DNA of 64,000 nt. It comes from Tretioscincus oriximinensis (taxonomy: Eukaryota > Chordata > Lepidosauria > Squamata > Gymnophthalmidae). Below, piece after piece: positions 33,271-45,499 of the stretch. The position numbers and the translations under genes were made by a program. The notes under the pieces are model-generated. The model saw only the letters and a program-made list of their open reading frames with translations. It made no database searches and was not told where the DNA came from. The stretch spans positions 1,388,201-1,452,200 of the forward strand of contig JAJVDF010000046.1 of assembly GCA_022410635.1 (NCBI GenBank), in the 5' to 3' direction. Within the stretch, counting starts at the first letter, position 1. Each line of letters begins with the position of its first letter.

Positions 33271-34134
33271 GTGCATAAACAGAAATGTAGTAATTCAGTT
33301 CACTTACAAAAAAAATCAAAAGCAGTTCAATTTGTATATGAACCAGGCAGGTAGCTCACTTTTTTTTTCTTGGAAAACTGCAACCGAAACAAAGCAGTTT
33401 GGTATTTTTGATTCTGTCCTGTTTTAAATGTTAGGATTAGATGGGACTGGACAAAAGAAAGGAGCTCTTTAAATTTCCTAAAGACATGTGTGGCTAGATT
33501 ATCAGTGTTTCACATATCAGACAAAAGACAACAAGCAAAGCATCTAAGGAACTGATAAAACACCATTTTCTGTGCTTTTCAGCAAGACTCTTCCCAAATC
33601 CCAAGTTATAATGATAAATCTTTGAAGGCCACATGTAACAAAAACAAATGTCCTAATTGCAGCCAAGCGAAGAGCCTTAGCAAGGTTTACAGCTTTTCAA
33701 AGGAATCATAAGACAGTGTGAAATAGGTCAAAGGGCCTAAGTTTGGTCCCACAGTAATGACAACTTCAGGTACTGGTATTTTCTTAGAAGGCTGCTATAC
33801 ATAATTTCATGCTTCTTACTTTTCATGTGCAGCTGTTGGAACTATCAGTGGTGGGACACTAAGGAAAAAGCCTTCAGGCGGNAAGGCCTTCAAAGCAGCT
33901 TGATTTTTATTTCAGGTTTGGAATGAAATGAAACCCACATAAATTTATTAGCTAAGAATCTCTACTTTCACCAGTGATAGTAGCTCTGGTGATAAGAACA
34001 TAACTCTATCATTCTAATTCCATTCAGATCCAGAAGGTACTTCTGCTGCACTCAAAGAAATGCAATAGTTTTAAGAATGATTGGACAAATTCATGGAGGC
34101 CAATTTTATCAATGACAGTAACATTTATCGTTGA
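33271..34134. other. unannotated non-coding stretch
   Basis: No gene or recognised repeat. Confidence 0.5.
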
Positions 34135-34482
34135 GGGACTAACGTCAGGGTCAGGTTTTTATAGAAAATTGTGTATGGGAGATGACAAAGCATATGCAAA
34201 TGTGATGGGGTATGAACTCCAGGTTAGAAAAACAGGTAAATAGCAGAACCACAGGCCGTGCTAACCTGGAGTTCACTCCATCACATTTGCATATGCTTTG
34301 TTATCTCTCATACACAGTTTTCTATAAATACCTGACCCTGACATTAGTCCTTCAGCATCTGAAGAAGTAAACGTGTCTATGAAAGCTTATACCACCCACT
34401 TTTCTCCTGTTAGTCTCTAAGTTCTACTAGCCCCTTTGCTGGACTTCCTACTGAACTAACACAGCTATTTCTCTGAAAATAA
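34135..34482 (-). mobile_element. hairpin-family member with long inverted repeat
   Basis: Arms 34135-34226 and 34262-34350 are inverted copies with only a few mismatches (GACTAACGTCAGGGTCAGG against CCTGACCCTGACATTAGTCC). The right side continues through the core AAACGTGTCTATGAAAGCTT and the end GCTATTTCTCTGAAAA shared with 17280 and 25364. Related degraded pieces occur at 12250-12420 and 46590-46690. Confidence 0.65.
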
Positions 34483-34489
34483 CATTTAT

Positions 34490-34688
34490 TTATAACAACA
34501 ACAATAACGGATTTTATAACGCCTTTTCCATCAAAGAGGTGGATGTAGCTTTTGTTGCTTTCTCCACAACAGGCACTCTGTGAAGTAGGTGAGGCTGAGA
34601 GAGCTTGAAAGAACTGTGGATGAGTATGGAATCGAAGTAGGAGACTACTAGATAACTGTTCCGCACTCTAACCACTACACCAAACTAG
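34490..34688 (-). repeat. Sauria-type SINE, minus strand
   Basis: TGTGAAGTAGGTGAGGCTGA, GTATGGAATCGAAGTAGGAG and CACTCTAACCACTACACCAA, complement of the tRNA-like head, adjacent to the hairpin element ending at 34482. Confidence 0.65.
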
Positions 34689-35626
34689 AATGGATCAGAC
34701 TGAAGAGGCAAACTGCACCTAAAGTCCATTTTCAGAGAGTTGAAAGCAAGTGAAGATTTGGCCTTCTTCTACCTAATATGTCCAAAAGCAACTGTGGGCC
34801 ATTATATGAGAGAGGATGCTGTACTGAATGGGCTGTGAATTCAGCCAGTAGGGTTCTTCTTGTGTTCTTGTGAGGCCTCGTGCTCAGCCAGGTGATGGTA
34901 ACTGAAACTGCAGAATCTATTAACTAAAACAAAAACAACAATCCTATACAATTCAACTGAAGGACAAGTGATGCCATGTGAGGTTTTTCTCCTTGAAGTA
35001 TCAACCGTCATACCATTCATTTTCAAAGGTTTAAATTGCATCTTGCTCAGGAAGGGCTACTGGGCCTCAGCTTTTATCTCTTTCTAGGCTGCTTTTTTTT
35101 AATCATAAACAAGTAAGTGATATGTAGAAAACTTTTTTAAAAAGGGGAAAAAAGGGCCGAAAGACATTAGAGGACAAAAAAGGAGCAGGTGAATTGTTCT
35201 CTGGAAAATAAGCTATAATGATTAAACAAAGAGAAAAAGCAACTAAGCAAAGCACCTGTTTAAGCTGTTGTGTTCATTCTTCTAATTTAGCTACAGGGCT
35301 TTGTAATCAAATCTCGACTCTCCCCTTGGGTGGAGCAAAACTTCCAGGTGTCCAAATACCTAATTATGCAATTTCTAATGGAGAAAAGTTGGCATTAGGG
35401 ATGGGTCACATTGTTCATTAACTTTATCCAACAAAGTTTAGATCTTGACCTATATATATAAGGACAAGATATAAGATGCCGGGGGGGGGGAGGGGGGATC
35501 ACAGTATAATAAATAAAATGTAATGGCTAAAAACCAGACAGTGCTTGCATAGGCAGGGGATGATACATGATATCCTTGGATAATTGCAATGATAGTTCAG
35601 TTTAATACATTTTGTCATTGGACCCT
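34689..35626. other. unannotated non-coding stretch
   Basis: Unique-looking; a G run near 35480-35500. No gene. Confidence 0.5.
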
Positions 35627-35712
35627 GCCATCTGCATGATAATGTAGACTATGATAGGCACTGAATGGGCCTACGATAGTACACTGGCACGTGGGTGGCA
35701 GGCTCCTTAGGC
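35627..35712. repeat. 75-base hairpin repeat
   Basis: CCTGCCATCTGCATGATAAT and GTAGACTATGATAGGC pair imperfectly with GCCTACGATAGT and ACTGGCACGTGGGTGGCAGG; same family as 15114-15189. Confidence 0.55.
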
Positions 35713-38441
35713 CACTTTAAGGAACAGAAAAAGGCTGAGTGTGAGTCAGGCCGTGTGAACTTAGACTGCCTTGAGATGGTAAAAGCAACTGAAATCATAG
35801 CACATTATCAGGGATGATTAGGACATGGACCACAGACTAAGTTCTCTTTGACTAAGGGTGTATAAGGTAAGTTAATGATGATGATGATTTATAATGCCCC
35901 TTTCTCCAAAAATAAAAGCAGACATCCTGGATGAATTTGACATATAATTTTAAAAGCTTTTTACTTCATCACTAAGGCTATTTTTTCAATAGGCTTTAAT
36001 TTGGGATGGGGTCTATCATAGCCTACACTTGCCTGTGGTAGCAGACACCAATATACATATATATATCTCAAAATAAATCCTAGAAAAGAAAGGGCCATTG
36101 ATTCAACTTATGCACCCATTTACCAGATCAAAAATAAGCAGTCAGACAGCTACAGAGACTACTGTAGCCAATAACGGCCAAGAAATGGATGCCTGGGGTA
36201 ACTGTCCAGTTGTGACCATGCTGTCAAGCTTCATTGAGAGGCAAGTATTTGAGGAGAAGAGGAGGAAGAGAAGTGAGAGAGGAAGGTTTTAGCTGCTTAT
36301 TTTAAAAACTGTGTGACACAAGCCCCCCCTCCCCCCTCCCCAGATTGAGCAATCCCTTGTAAATGATAATTTCCAAAAATCCCATTGAAATTTCACTTTA
36401 GGGCCAAAGAAATGCCTTGCCTGTATCCAGACTTGAATATGATTCATTCCTCAACCCCTCCTTCACAAGTTCTTCTCTCATAAAAAGTGTCATCCAGACT
36501 GTTTCTGAATCAGTTCCTTTGCACTGGCTCCATTTGCCATTTTCATTCTGATTTTAATTTTACCTTCCATCAATTTAATGTTTGTAAAGATATCCTGCTG
36601 TTGCCCTCATATATTGAACCCTTTGCAAACTCGTCCCATTCTCCTTCCAACATTAAATTTTGCATTCCAAAATATTTAGTACGAGCTTCAGATGTTGACC
36701 ATAATACTGTACAAGGCAGTATTTTTTTCTTTCAAGGTTCCCCTCCTGAGGAGAGACAGTCCCAAATTTATTTTTACATTGTCAGCAGACACACTGGCAG
36801 AGGAAGCATCATAATAAACCACATAATTCCATGGTAAACAATTCCAGATGTTGGTTTCTTTCGACTTAAATCCCACTGCTTGAGTCCCACTGAAGTCAGT
36901 GGGGGTTAAATTGTCCCAATTATTACTTTATGAGGATAATTTTGATTGCTGAACTTATTTCAAAGCCATATACAACATCATTAAGAATCAGTTACCTAAA
37001 GTTAGCATCTCCCATTGTAAACACTTGGAAGTGGGAGTTAGTTCCTGGATTTGCATCTTTTGCTTTCTGGATTCAATTAATGATAAGGACTAGAAAATCC
37101 CTGTGTGAAAATGGGAAACCATAAGAAGCTCAGGAGTTCATAAAAATTGCCTGTTAAAATATAGTCCACAGAAGTCCGTCTTCTCTGTCTTTTGCTTTTG
37201 CTTTCTTTAACAGACATTCTGGTAAACATCAGTTAGAGGGCAGACCGGAGGCTCACTGAAGTTAAGAGTAGATTGGCTGGCAACAAATAATGAACGGAAC
37301 TTGTGCATTACCACTGGAGACAGCAGCTGTCTGGTTTCTCAGAGACACAGAACATTAGCTGCATGGAAGGCATGATTTCTCTAAACCTAATTTATTTTGC
37401 TTTTACGGGTGGACACGACCTGAGGCTGTAGAATGCAGAGGGAGTTGCGGAAATGAATGTGATGTGAGTGCTCTGAAGGACAAGTGGAAAGGTTGCTTNT
37501 CTGGAGACAAAGAATTGCCCATCTGATCTGCCCTGAGCTGAAAGCACTGCTGAACTAGGGATGGTATAACACCTTTCATTTGGGAAAGGAAGGACATTTT
37601 GATACATCTGTTGCCCAAGATCATTAGGCTGCATCATAGGCACAGAGCATTTTTACATTACCTTAATATAAGAATTTAAAAATACATATATTTTTAAATG
37701 CCATAGAAGATATCATTCAGAGCCTTTCTGTCAACTTCTCTGTTATCTGTAACATTGGGCTTTTCTCCACTAACTTCTCCATAGATCAGTGATGGCCAAC
37801 GGGTGACACTCCAGATGTTCCCCATATAATTCCCAACATTCCATGTGGTTTAGCAGAGTGGGCTTGTGGTGATCCTCCCATGTAGCCAACCCCTAGCTTC
37901 CATTAAGTGTCCCCCAAATACCTTTCAGGTTCCTGCATTCTTGTCCACAATGTTAACCCAATCCGGTTAATATAGCTTTCAATACGTTTCTTAGTATTAT
38001 ATATCTGCTTCTGATAGGAAATTTTATTTACTTCCACTGCCACCATTAATCCTCATGAACTGCCACCTTTACGCTCTGAATGACACAGACTTTTATAACA
38101 AATAAAGAAATAACTTTAACACATAACACATAGGAAACTTAACTTCAAAGTTACTTTTATTCTTCTCTTCTCTTCAGCTTAACACTGTCTCAGGTTCATA
38201 TGTATACAAGCCTGTCCTCCACTCAGGCCTGCTGCTCTAGTTATTTTACTTAAAGGGAGATCTCAATATTTGATTTCGTCCCTTTTGGGTTTATTCTTAA
38301 AAATATCATACAGCTATTCTGCTGCTCAGCCGATAATCACTGCTGTTTTTTCATTTGGCCTGTATTTCCAGCCTTTATTAACATTATAATTTCCAGGGCT
38401 TAACAGTGCTGGGAGTGGAAATAAATGGTTCAGGATAGGGG
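35713..38441. other. mostly unannotated stretch, low in repeats
   Basis: No gene. 36840-37400 has no repeat similarity and contains motif-dense sequence (CTGGATTCAATTAATGATAA, GGCAACAAATAATGAACGGA), a candidate for conserved regulatory DNA. 36000-36050 carries a weak 75-base hairpin-family piece (GGTCTATCATAGCCTACACT). Confidence 0.35.
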
Positions 38442-38570
38442 TGCCATACGTCCCAGAAAGCCAGGAATGTCCCGGATTTGGGGACAAAAATATTGTCCCA
38501 TCCAGGTTTAGTAACTTAGGTAAAAATCCCGGATTTTTAAATACCCCCAATGCAAAGTGGGAATTGCAGG
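38442..38570. repeat. hAT-like element fragment
   Basis: TAGGGGTGCCATACGTCCCA, GGAATGTCCCGGATTTGGGG and AAAAATCCCGGATTTTTAAA match the element at 48388-48726 (in its reverse orientation). No right terminal repeat recognised. Confidence 0.55.
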
Positions 38571-38811
38571 ATGGCTGGGGCAAATCAAACTACTGATTTG
38601 ACCACAGTAAGACATGGTCTGAGATAGTGCTATTATCAAGAGAAGACACTGCCAGACTCAAAAACAAAGGAAAAATACACTATGAACAGATGAAGCATAT
38701 TTTGGTGCAGATATTCACCCTGATTTCCAGTTTTTTGATACACTTAATTGTTATTATCAGCAGTTGAGGCAATTCTTGATAATGTGAAGACTGGAAAACA
38801 TTTCCTTTGAT

Positions 38812-39026
38812 TAGGCTGATCAGATGACCCCTTTTGGGTGGTGGTGGTTGAAAACCCATTTTTGGGGTGCCTCTCAGTTTTTTCTGAGGAAAAAAAAATG
38901 AAAAAACAAAAATATTTTTTTTAAAAAATCTTTTTTTGAAAAAAATTTCCACAGAAAAAAATGAGAGGCACCCCAAAATGGGTTTTCAACACACACACAC
39001 CCAAAAGGGGTCATCTGCTCAACCTA
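38812..39026. mobile_element. hAT-like palindromic miniature element
   Basis: TAGGCTGATCAGATGACCCC left and GGGGTCATCTGCTCAACCTA right; nearly the whole 215 bases fold back (GGGGTGCCTCTCAG against GAGAGGCACCCC). Exact 8-base duplication CCTTTGAT at 38804-38811 and 39027-39034. Same family as the copy nested at 24431. Confidence 0.85.
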
Positions 39027-39472
39027 CCTTTGATCACACACACAGTTGCACATCATAGCATTTGAATATGAATCTGTACTAGGGGTGGACAAAATGCATG
39101 AGAAATACAGANCTGTTAAGCATCAAAATCTGCATGTCTGAGTTTTATTCTCTCTTTTGCATCCACTTTCAAAAAACATAGCTGAGCTACCTTTATGGCC
39201 CATTTCACTCAAACACACACAGATCTGATCCATATGTTTTGCTGAAAAGTTTGCCAGTTAGCTGTTTTTCTCTCCACAGAGGTATATGTCACCCTTAAAT
39301 AAACATGATTATAGCCTCTGTTAAAGTACAGTTTTCTTCAAATGGTAAAAATAAAGCATTCAAAATGTAGAGACTTAAATTAGATGTGGGTTGCCCAACC
39401 ATTCAGCTTCTAATTGGCTTGTGGTTCTTTCTCAGTTAGGAAATAACCCTGTTGATTTATAACTAAAAAAAT

Positions 39473-39542
39473 GTGTTTGTATGTATGCGTGCACACACGC
39501 GTGCATGGACAAGCACACATACACANGCGCATGTGTGTGTTT
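39473..39542. repeat. alternating purine-pyrimidine tract
   Basis: GT/GC-rich run (GTATGCGTGCACACACGCGT, CACACATACACA, GCGCATGTGTGTGT). Possible Z-DNA-forming sequence. Confidence 0.6.
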
Positions 39543-40393
39543 TTGGAGTGGATTATGATTTTTCTTTACCAAACTCAAGTACTGTTTAGAACCACAAATA
39601 ATTTGTTTGAAAGTCCTTTCTGTATGGCTATCTACTTTCTTCCTTGAAAACATGGATAAACAAGATAGAACTTGCCTGTGGAAGTCAACTTTGTGGAAGT
39701 GCGGCAAATCTCCAGTTTTTCCGGAGAGCCCTTTAATGTAGCTTTCACAGGAGGTTTTACTCTTCTTACATCATGATCATGCTGACGGGACTTGATTTCG
39801 CCCTTCAAGAGTCATAGAGACCTCTAATATTCTGCATGATTTTCAGAAGAACACAGGCAACAGATTTTAATCGTCTGCTTTATTGTGTGGAAATTACATA
39901 GGAAGAAACAATAATAATTGAGGAAAGCCTCGCTAAAATGATTTTGCAGCCTCTTGGGTGAATTTAGGAAGATTTCTCCCTGAATTAACCCATATGGAAA
40001 CAAAAGCTAAGAGCCAATCAGTACTAGAATACAAACTATCTAATTCACAAGCAAGGAATTATGCTAGGCCTTCATAGAAAATATAGATGATCTCTTCATG
40101 AGTATGGGCAGCAAGGAATGAAAGTGAAGTCCTTGGCCACTGGTATAGTTGCAAGGATCATCTGGATGGGACTCCCTAGAGTTACAAGTCTAGGAAACTT
40201 TCATTCCTAGCCATCAGAGTTCAGTTTTATAGTTCACACAAACAGCAGGTCTGATGCAGGGGGTGATTTGCATTGAAGGCCTAAATTGTTGTGTCGTTGT
40301 CTTCTATCTTTATTTTTTCCTTCCAGACTACTTTTTATTTGAAAAGCAAAAGGCATCAGTACACACACTTTATGCAGAGTTACCTTAAATATA
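39543..40393. other. unannotated non-coding stretch
   Basis: No gene or recognised repeat. Confidence 0.5.
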
Positions 40394-40738
40394 CTTGTGC
40401 GTCTCAATAAATTAGAATATCACGGAAAAGTTTATTACAGTAGTTCAATTATGGAAGTCCTCCAAGCCTTATGTGCTGCACACAGGGATGAAGCAGATCC
40501 CTGGAGGGCCCCACCACAGGAGTAGACAATGTATGCTCCAAAAAACACACACACCAATGGGTCTTTTCAGCACAATCAGCCATGAAGAGGCATGTGTGTG
40601 TGCAGTGGAGCAGCCTCCATGTCCGTCCCTTCAGCTACAGATCCTCCAGGGGGATGCAGACTACATTTCACTATTCGAGTTGAACTACTGAAATAAATAG
40701 ACTTTTCCATGATGTTTTGATTTATTGAGATGCACTAG
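40394..40738. mobile_element. Tc1/mariner-like miniature element, 345 bases
   Basis: Left CTTGTGCGTCTCAATAAATT and right ATTTATTGAGATGCACTAG are inverted, with similarity extending about 55 bases to CAGTAGTTCAAT and GTTGAACTACTG. TA flanks both ends (40392-40393, 40739-40740). The interior has no transposase frame. Confidence 0.75.
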
Positions 40739-40740
40739 TA

Positions 40741-41399
40741 TATGAGTGTTGATTGCATATTGTTGCAGATCTACTAATATTTTGCTTTGGTTCTGTAATA
40801 TGGAAACCTTCTTGGAAGTCTAAACTACTCATTAATTTGACCTGTCCACTAGCGTACATACTGCGACTTACTACATAAATTCTGTAGCAACAGAATAACA
40901 GGAACAGGAAATGGTACTCAAAGCTTGTCAGCTGCTAGCCAAATTCCATCCTGCTTGAATGATTTTTGAATCCAACTTGCTAAAAGCTATGATCTTGAGT
41001 TAAAGATAGCACATTGCAAATAACATGGGATAAAGATTGGTTTGAACTGACAAGACCCTTAGTTTTAGCTTCACCAAACCTGGAATAGACACATAAGTCT
41101 TGTTTATTTATGGCTTGACAGTACAAAGTGATGGGCATCTACTCTAAGGTGCCAGGCACTCTCATTTTCTAAGCACAAAGAGAGACCAGTAGACTCTTGA
41201 TAGTAGGTTGCTTCTCTTTTCATGTGCACAGTATATTTAGGGATGCATTGAAATGAGAGGCTGTGAAGAAAATAAGAAGTTAGAATTATTGCTTAAAAAC
41301 CTGAAGGTATGAAGTCTGTACAGGCTGGGATTTCAGATTAGATTTAAAGTACCCTAAGGCTGCATTTCCATTAGAACTTAAAATCTGTTATCTATTCCC
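40741..41399. other. unannotated non-coding stretch
   Basis: No gene or recognised repeat. Confidence 0.5.
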
Positions 41400-41880
41400 C
41401 TTTCATCGTTCCACAATCAAAGCAAAGCAAGGGCTTAATTTTACCTTGGCACTCCCTGAGCATTCATTCCACTTTAGCGCCCATATTGCCATAAGAAGAG
41501 AGTGCTTACTGACTCTCTTTCNATGTGCTGCAGTAGGTGGAAAAACCTGTTTTTCCAGGGCAGGGAGGGAAGCTGCTGAGTCTGGAGGGAATGCCAAACA
41601 AAAGAGCCCCCAGCCCCCGCTTTCTCGCTCGCTTTTTTTTGCCTGATCTCCTGTCGTAAGTGTGCAAGTGGCTCGATTTACAAAAAGGAGCAGCGACAAT
41701 GCAATTTCACCAGGAACTGCAGAGCAGAAACCTGTGGTATGCGTTTAGAGCGATGCTGCAGCACTTCCAAGCCCGTTTTTATGGTAACACAGTCGGAACA
41801 ATGGGCTTTGGCTTCACAGTCCTGCACGCATTAAGAGGCAATGCGTTTGCAGCCTAGCTGGAGTTTAGCCTCCACTACAC
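41400..41880. other. low-repeat stretch, candidate regulatory DNA
   Basis: No known repeat similarity in the window. GC content is above its neighbours (AGAGCCCCCAGCCCCCGCTT, CAATGGGCTTTGGCTTCACA). The two overlapping open frames lack recognised homology. Confidence 0.25.
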
Positions 41881-41940
41881 ATTTCTATATTACCATTGTG
41901 GAAATCAAAATTCGTCTGTGCCATTCAACTTTCTTGACTT

Positions 41941-42135
41941 AGGGTGCCTCCCCACGACATATTTAGTTTCAATATTTCTTTTAAATCAGTAAATCCATCT
42001 CTCCTACCTTCAATTTTCCACGTTGTTTCATTACATTTCCTTGCATGTTCATCACATGACAAGNCCCATAAATCATAACTATGCTTGCCTTACTACAATT
42101 CCCAGCATTCTCTGCGAGCTGTGAGCCAATATACT
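41941..42135. repeat. unnamed dispersed repeat, copy 1
   Basis: AGGGTGCCTCCCCACGACAT and TACAATTCCCAGCATTCTCT. Shares blocks with the copies at 46184-46470 and 49449-49735. Confidence 0.4.
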
Positions 42136-42494
42136 TTTACATCTAGCCTTGAAATCTCATGAGATTTACCAGGTTAATATTACAGAATGACCTGTGAAGG
42201 CTATTACTCAGATTTTAGAAATATCCACTGTGGAATTGGACAAACAACAGTAGTTGGAAAACTGAATACTATGGATCTTTTTAACATGAGCATCACTGAA
42301 CTTTCATGACCTCATGGGGCAGGTTCTGCATGATGTTGCAACCATTTTGAAGATGCAGCCTTAAGCTGTTTCCAGACTGGAAGAGATAACATAGGATTTA
42401 AAAAGTGTTTAGTTCCTATTATCTCTTGCAAACCTGCAACTGGAGAGAAATTAAGTATTAGCAAGATTGGAGGGAGGGGAGGAGGTAGTGTATG

Positions 42495-42602
42495 GATATT
42501 TTTAAATGTTTAATGATGATGATGATGATTTACCCTGTTACCTGCCCTGGGATCAGTGGTAAAGGGCAGGATATAAACCACCAAATAAATAAATAAAAAA
42601 AA
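42495..42602 (+). repeat. L2-like LINE tail
   Basis: ACCTGCCCTGGGATCAGTGG, AAAGGGCAGGATATAAACCA and AATAAATAAATAAA. Confidence 0.6.
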
Positions 42603-42714
42603 TGTTAATGAACACTCAGACAATTTTCAAATGTGTCTTTAGGAAAACACATGACATCTCTGGAAGCATACAAAAACAGTTATCCAAATGTGCAGATAAG
42701 AACCTATTGTTTTT

Positions 42715-42858
42715 CATAAAATCACAGCGTTGGAAGGGACCTCCAGGGTCATTGGAACCAACCCCCTGCTCAGTGCATGATTCATTAAACTATCTTAGAT
42801 AGATGGCTGTTCAGCCTTTGTTTGAAGACTTCCATTGAAGGAGACCTGGCCTTTTTTG
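42715..42858 (-). repeat. CR1 LINE 3' end
   Basis: ATAAAATCACAGCGTTGGAA, GGGACCTCCAGGGTCATTGG and CCCCCTGCTCAGTGCATGAT; parallel to 22500-22632. Confidence 0.75.
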
Positions 42859-45026
42859 CCTTACTGCAGCTTGCATTTGGAGTCAGGGCTGAATCCTATT
42901 TATAGTGTTTTCATTCTGGGTTTCTTGCAGGATTGCCATATGAGTCAGTTACAATCGTACCCAGAATAAAGGGTCTATCATTTTAGTAGGAGAATGAACT
43001 GTCCTAGCTCCTTTTCATAGGCACCATTTTAGGTAGAGTTAGTGCATATTTGCAAAACTTTAAAGTGGCAGCTGTGTATATGTGCATAGCAACAATTGTC
43101 ACTTCTGAATATTCAATCCCTGACTATGCAAGAGTCAGTTATGCAAAGGCAAGTGCCCAGATGCAGGTAAGTCCCTGTGTTTGTCCCACATTCTTTGTTG
43201 TGCTGTCCAGCTGTATGGACAGCAAACAATATTTCAGATTATGTTTAAGGCATAGTGTCCCTTTATTCTGCAATTCAGCGCGGCCTCTGAATATCTAACT
43301 TCACTCTGGGTGCTATTCACTGATTGATCAATATGCCTCTTTGCTTATGTTGTTTTCTGACTTAGAGAAAGAGATGCTTTGAGAACTATGAAATAAACTA
43401 AATGTCAAAGAAGTTATTTTTCTGATGTCAGGATAAGGCAGAAGAAATGTCTGCCACTGCAGACTCAAATTCATTCAGTGAGACACCTCTTTTAAGTGCC
43501 TGAACATACCCAAAGATTTGACTTCATCCTGCTTGGTACTCTGTTAAATATTCCTACTATAAGCCTACTGGAGCTTTTTTCAATGCCTGTTCTGTGGTTC
43601 CCCAAAGTGTGGATAGTCCTGTCCAGTTTGAGTTATCACTTTTGGCTCTAAGGGTAGGCTAATCTCCACCCTATTGTTGAGCTTTACAGATACCAGTAGC
43701 TTTTTGCCAAGCTCTATTTCTTTCAACAGAAATGGGACCAACATGCTAGGATTCTCCAGGTTCAGGATAATGGATAGTCCCACAAAAAAATGAAAACCCT
43801 GATGTCTGATACCTGAAGAGAGAAGACAATCTCAATTCTGGCTAAAAGTGCAGTCTTAGATAATTTCCATCTGTTTTCCCGGAATGCTTCAAATGATACA
43901 AGCTTGAGATGAAGTATATATTTGAACCTGAAGGTTCATTTATTAAAAAAGAGAGGGAAAATGAAACAGAAAAGTTTTTTTCTTCCTATTAAAATAAATA
44001 AATAAATCACTGTTTAGTTTAATGAGCCCTTTTGTTGAAAACGATGTCTCTTTTGTAAAATTAAAGTATTTAAGCTGGCCTATTCAAAATTAAGATGATT
44101 TGAAAGCCTGATCTTCTTTATTCCCAAAGCAAGTTATTAGCCACTTTTATATCATTTAATTTTGCTAATAGAGCAGAACATAATGTTATTCACTGTCAAG
44201 AAGGGACACTTAACTTCAGGGAAAAGCAGATGGTTCTCATTAGTGAGAGACAACAGAAATTAACGAACAAAAAAGTTCACATTCATGCAATTAAGTCTTC
44301 TGTAGAATCAGCATAAATTTAAGCCTAATAATGTGCATTACCATCTGAAGCAGAAAATTAAGGAGCAGGAAAGTAAAAATGATTCCTTAGATGTAGATAT
44401 AAACAACAAGCTCCATTTGGCATATGTAGACACGATGTTCAGGAGGAACAAATAGAAATTCTCTTTATATATTAATGGACACATGTGAGCCATTGGTGAC
44501 AGTTTGTGGAAAATTTGCACAAGAGTGGAACAGAAAAGAAAAAGCACCTAGTAATTATTTCAAAGTGATTTAATCCGAGACAGCCAATTCCATACATAAT
44601 GCTGAATCCATTGTTGGAATTCTTTTAGACTTGCCTAGAACATGAACATATTGTATAATAGTTTAACCTTTTCAATATATGAAGAAGATGGGGATGCTGA
44701 TCTGAAATATCAGTTTGTTCAAGGCTTGTGTCCCCATCAGTTCAGTAAACTTCTTGAGCTGTATTGCATTTGTATAACTTTGCAGTAATAAACTATTTTT
44801 ATCACTAGTAATGGCAATGCAACAAGTGAGGCAATGATAGGGAGAGGTGGCTCCTGGCTTCCCCCACCCCAGCATGGCTATGGCTAGTGCATAGCAAACC
44901 ACTGATTTGTCAATGTATATGCAATGTGGAAGTGAGGGAAGGTAAATTTGGCTGGTGCCGATGGCTTGCTAAGGGGCAGCTGAAGTGGTGGTGGAAGTGG
45001 GTCACTCTTTCACTTGCTCATCCTTT
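42859..45026. other. unannotated non-coding stretch
   Basis: Mostly AT-rich unique sequence; no gene. The last part may include decayed upstream Penelope-like sequence. Confidence 0.45.
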
Positions 45027-45316
45027 AATGTGACGTATTCCATTTTCTGCCCATAATGCCCTTCAGCACTCTACACTGGGCAAATAGAACAGTCCCTATG
45101 CCAGAGAATAAATGAACACAAATCTGACATTTGGAATGGCATCACAAAGAAACCTGTTGCAGAATAATCTCCCAGGACATTCAGTTTCAGATTTCAGAAC
45201 AGCAGTCCTTGAACAAAGAAACTACAAAGCAAGATTTGAAAGAGAAATAACAGAACTCTCTATTAAGACTCTAGTCAATGAATTGACATTTGTTCATTGA
45301 CTAGAGTCTTAATAGA
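45027..45316 (+). mobile_element. Penelope-like element remnant (GIY-YIG endonuclease)
   Basis: Frame from 45027 reads NVTYSIFCP, stop, CPSALYTGQIEQSLCQRI, then NEHKSDIWNG and KKPVAE. A shifted frame continues LPGHSVSDFRTAVLEQ and ARFEREITELSIKTL. The CxxC pair, the Y-x-G motif, RI-x-EH and the later R-x-E motif fit the GIY-YIG nuclease at the C-terminus of Penelope-like retroelements. It is broken by a stop and a frameshift. Its end overlaps a perfect hairpin at 45259-45316. Confidence 0.6.
45259..45316. repeat. perfect 24-base-stem hairpin
   Basis: TCTATTAAGACTCTAGTCAA plus TGAA at 45259-45282 is perfectly complementary to 45293-45316, with a 10-base loop. Confidence 0.85.
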
Positions 45317-45499
45317 CACAATGGTTTCCTGACACATTATACATATTATAACATTAGTTAACATCCCAGCTTCTTGAGGAAACCTTTGGACAGATGTTCT
45401 CTCCATTTTTCTACACACATTTGATTGATGCAATTTTACCTAGCTGCACTTTAGCTATTTCTCTCCAAGGCTGTATCCTCATGCCCCCCCTTTTTTTGC

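Noticed and set aside
37790..37905. Possible repeat (GATGGCCAACGGGTGACACT)
   Set aside because: Looks like a common dispersed repeat end, but no second copy in the window supports borders.
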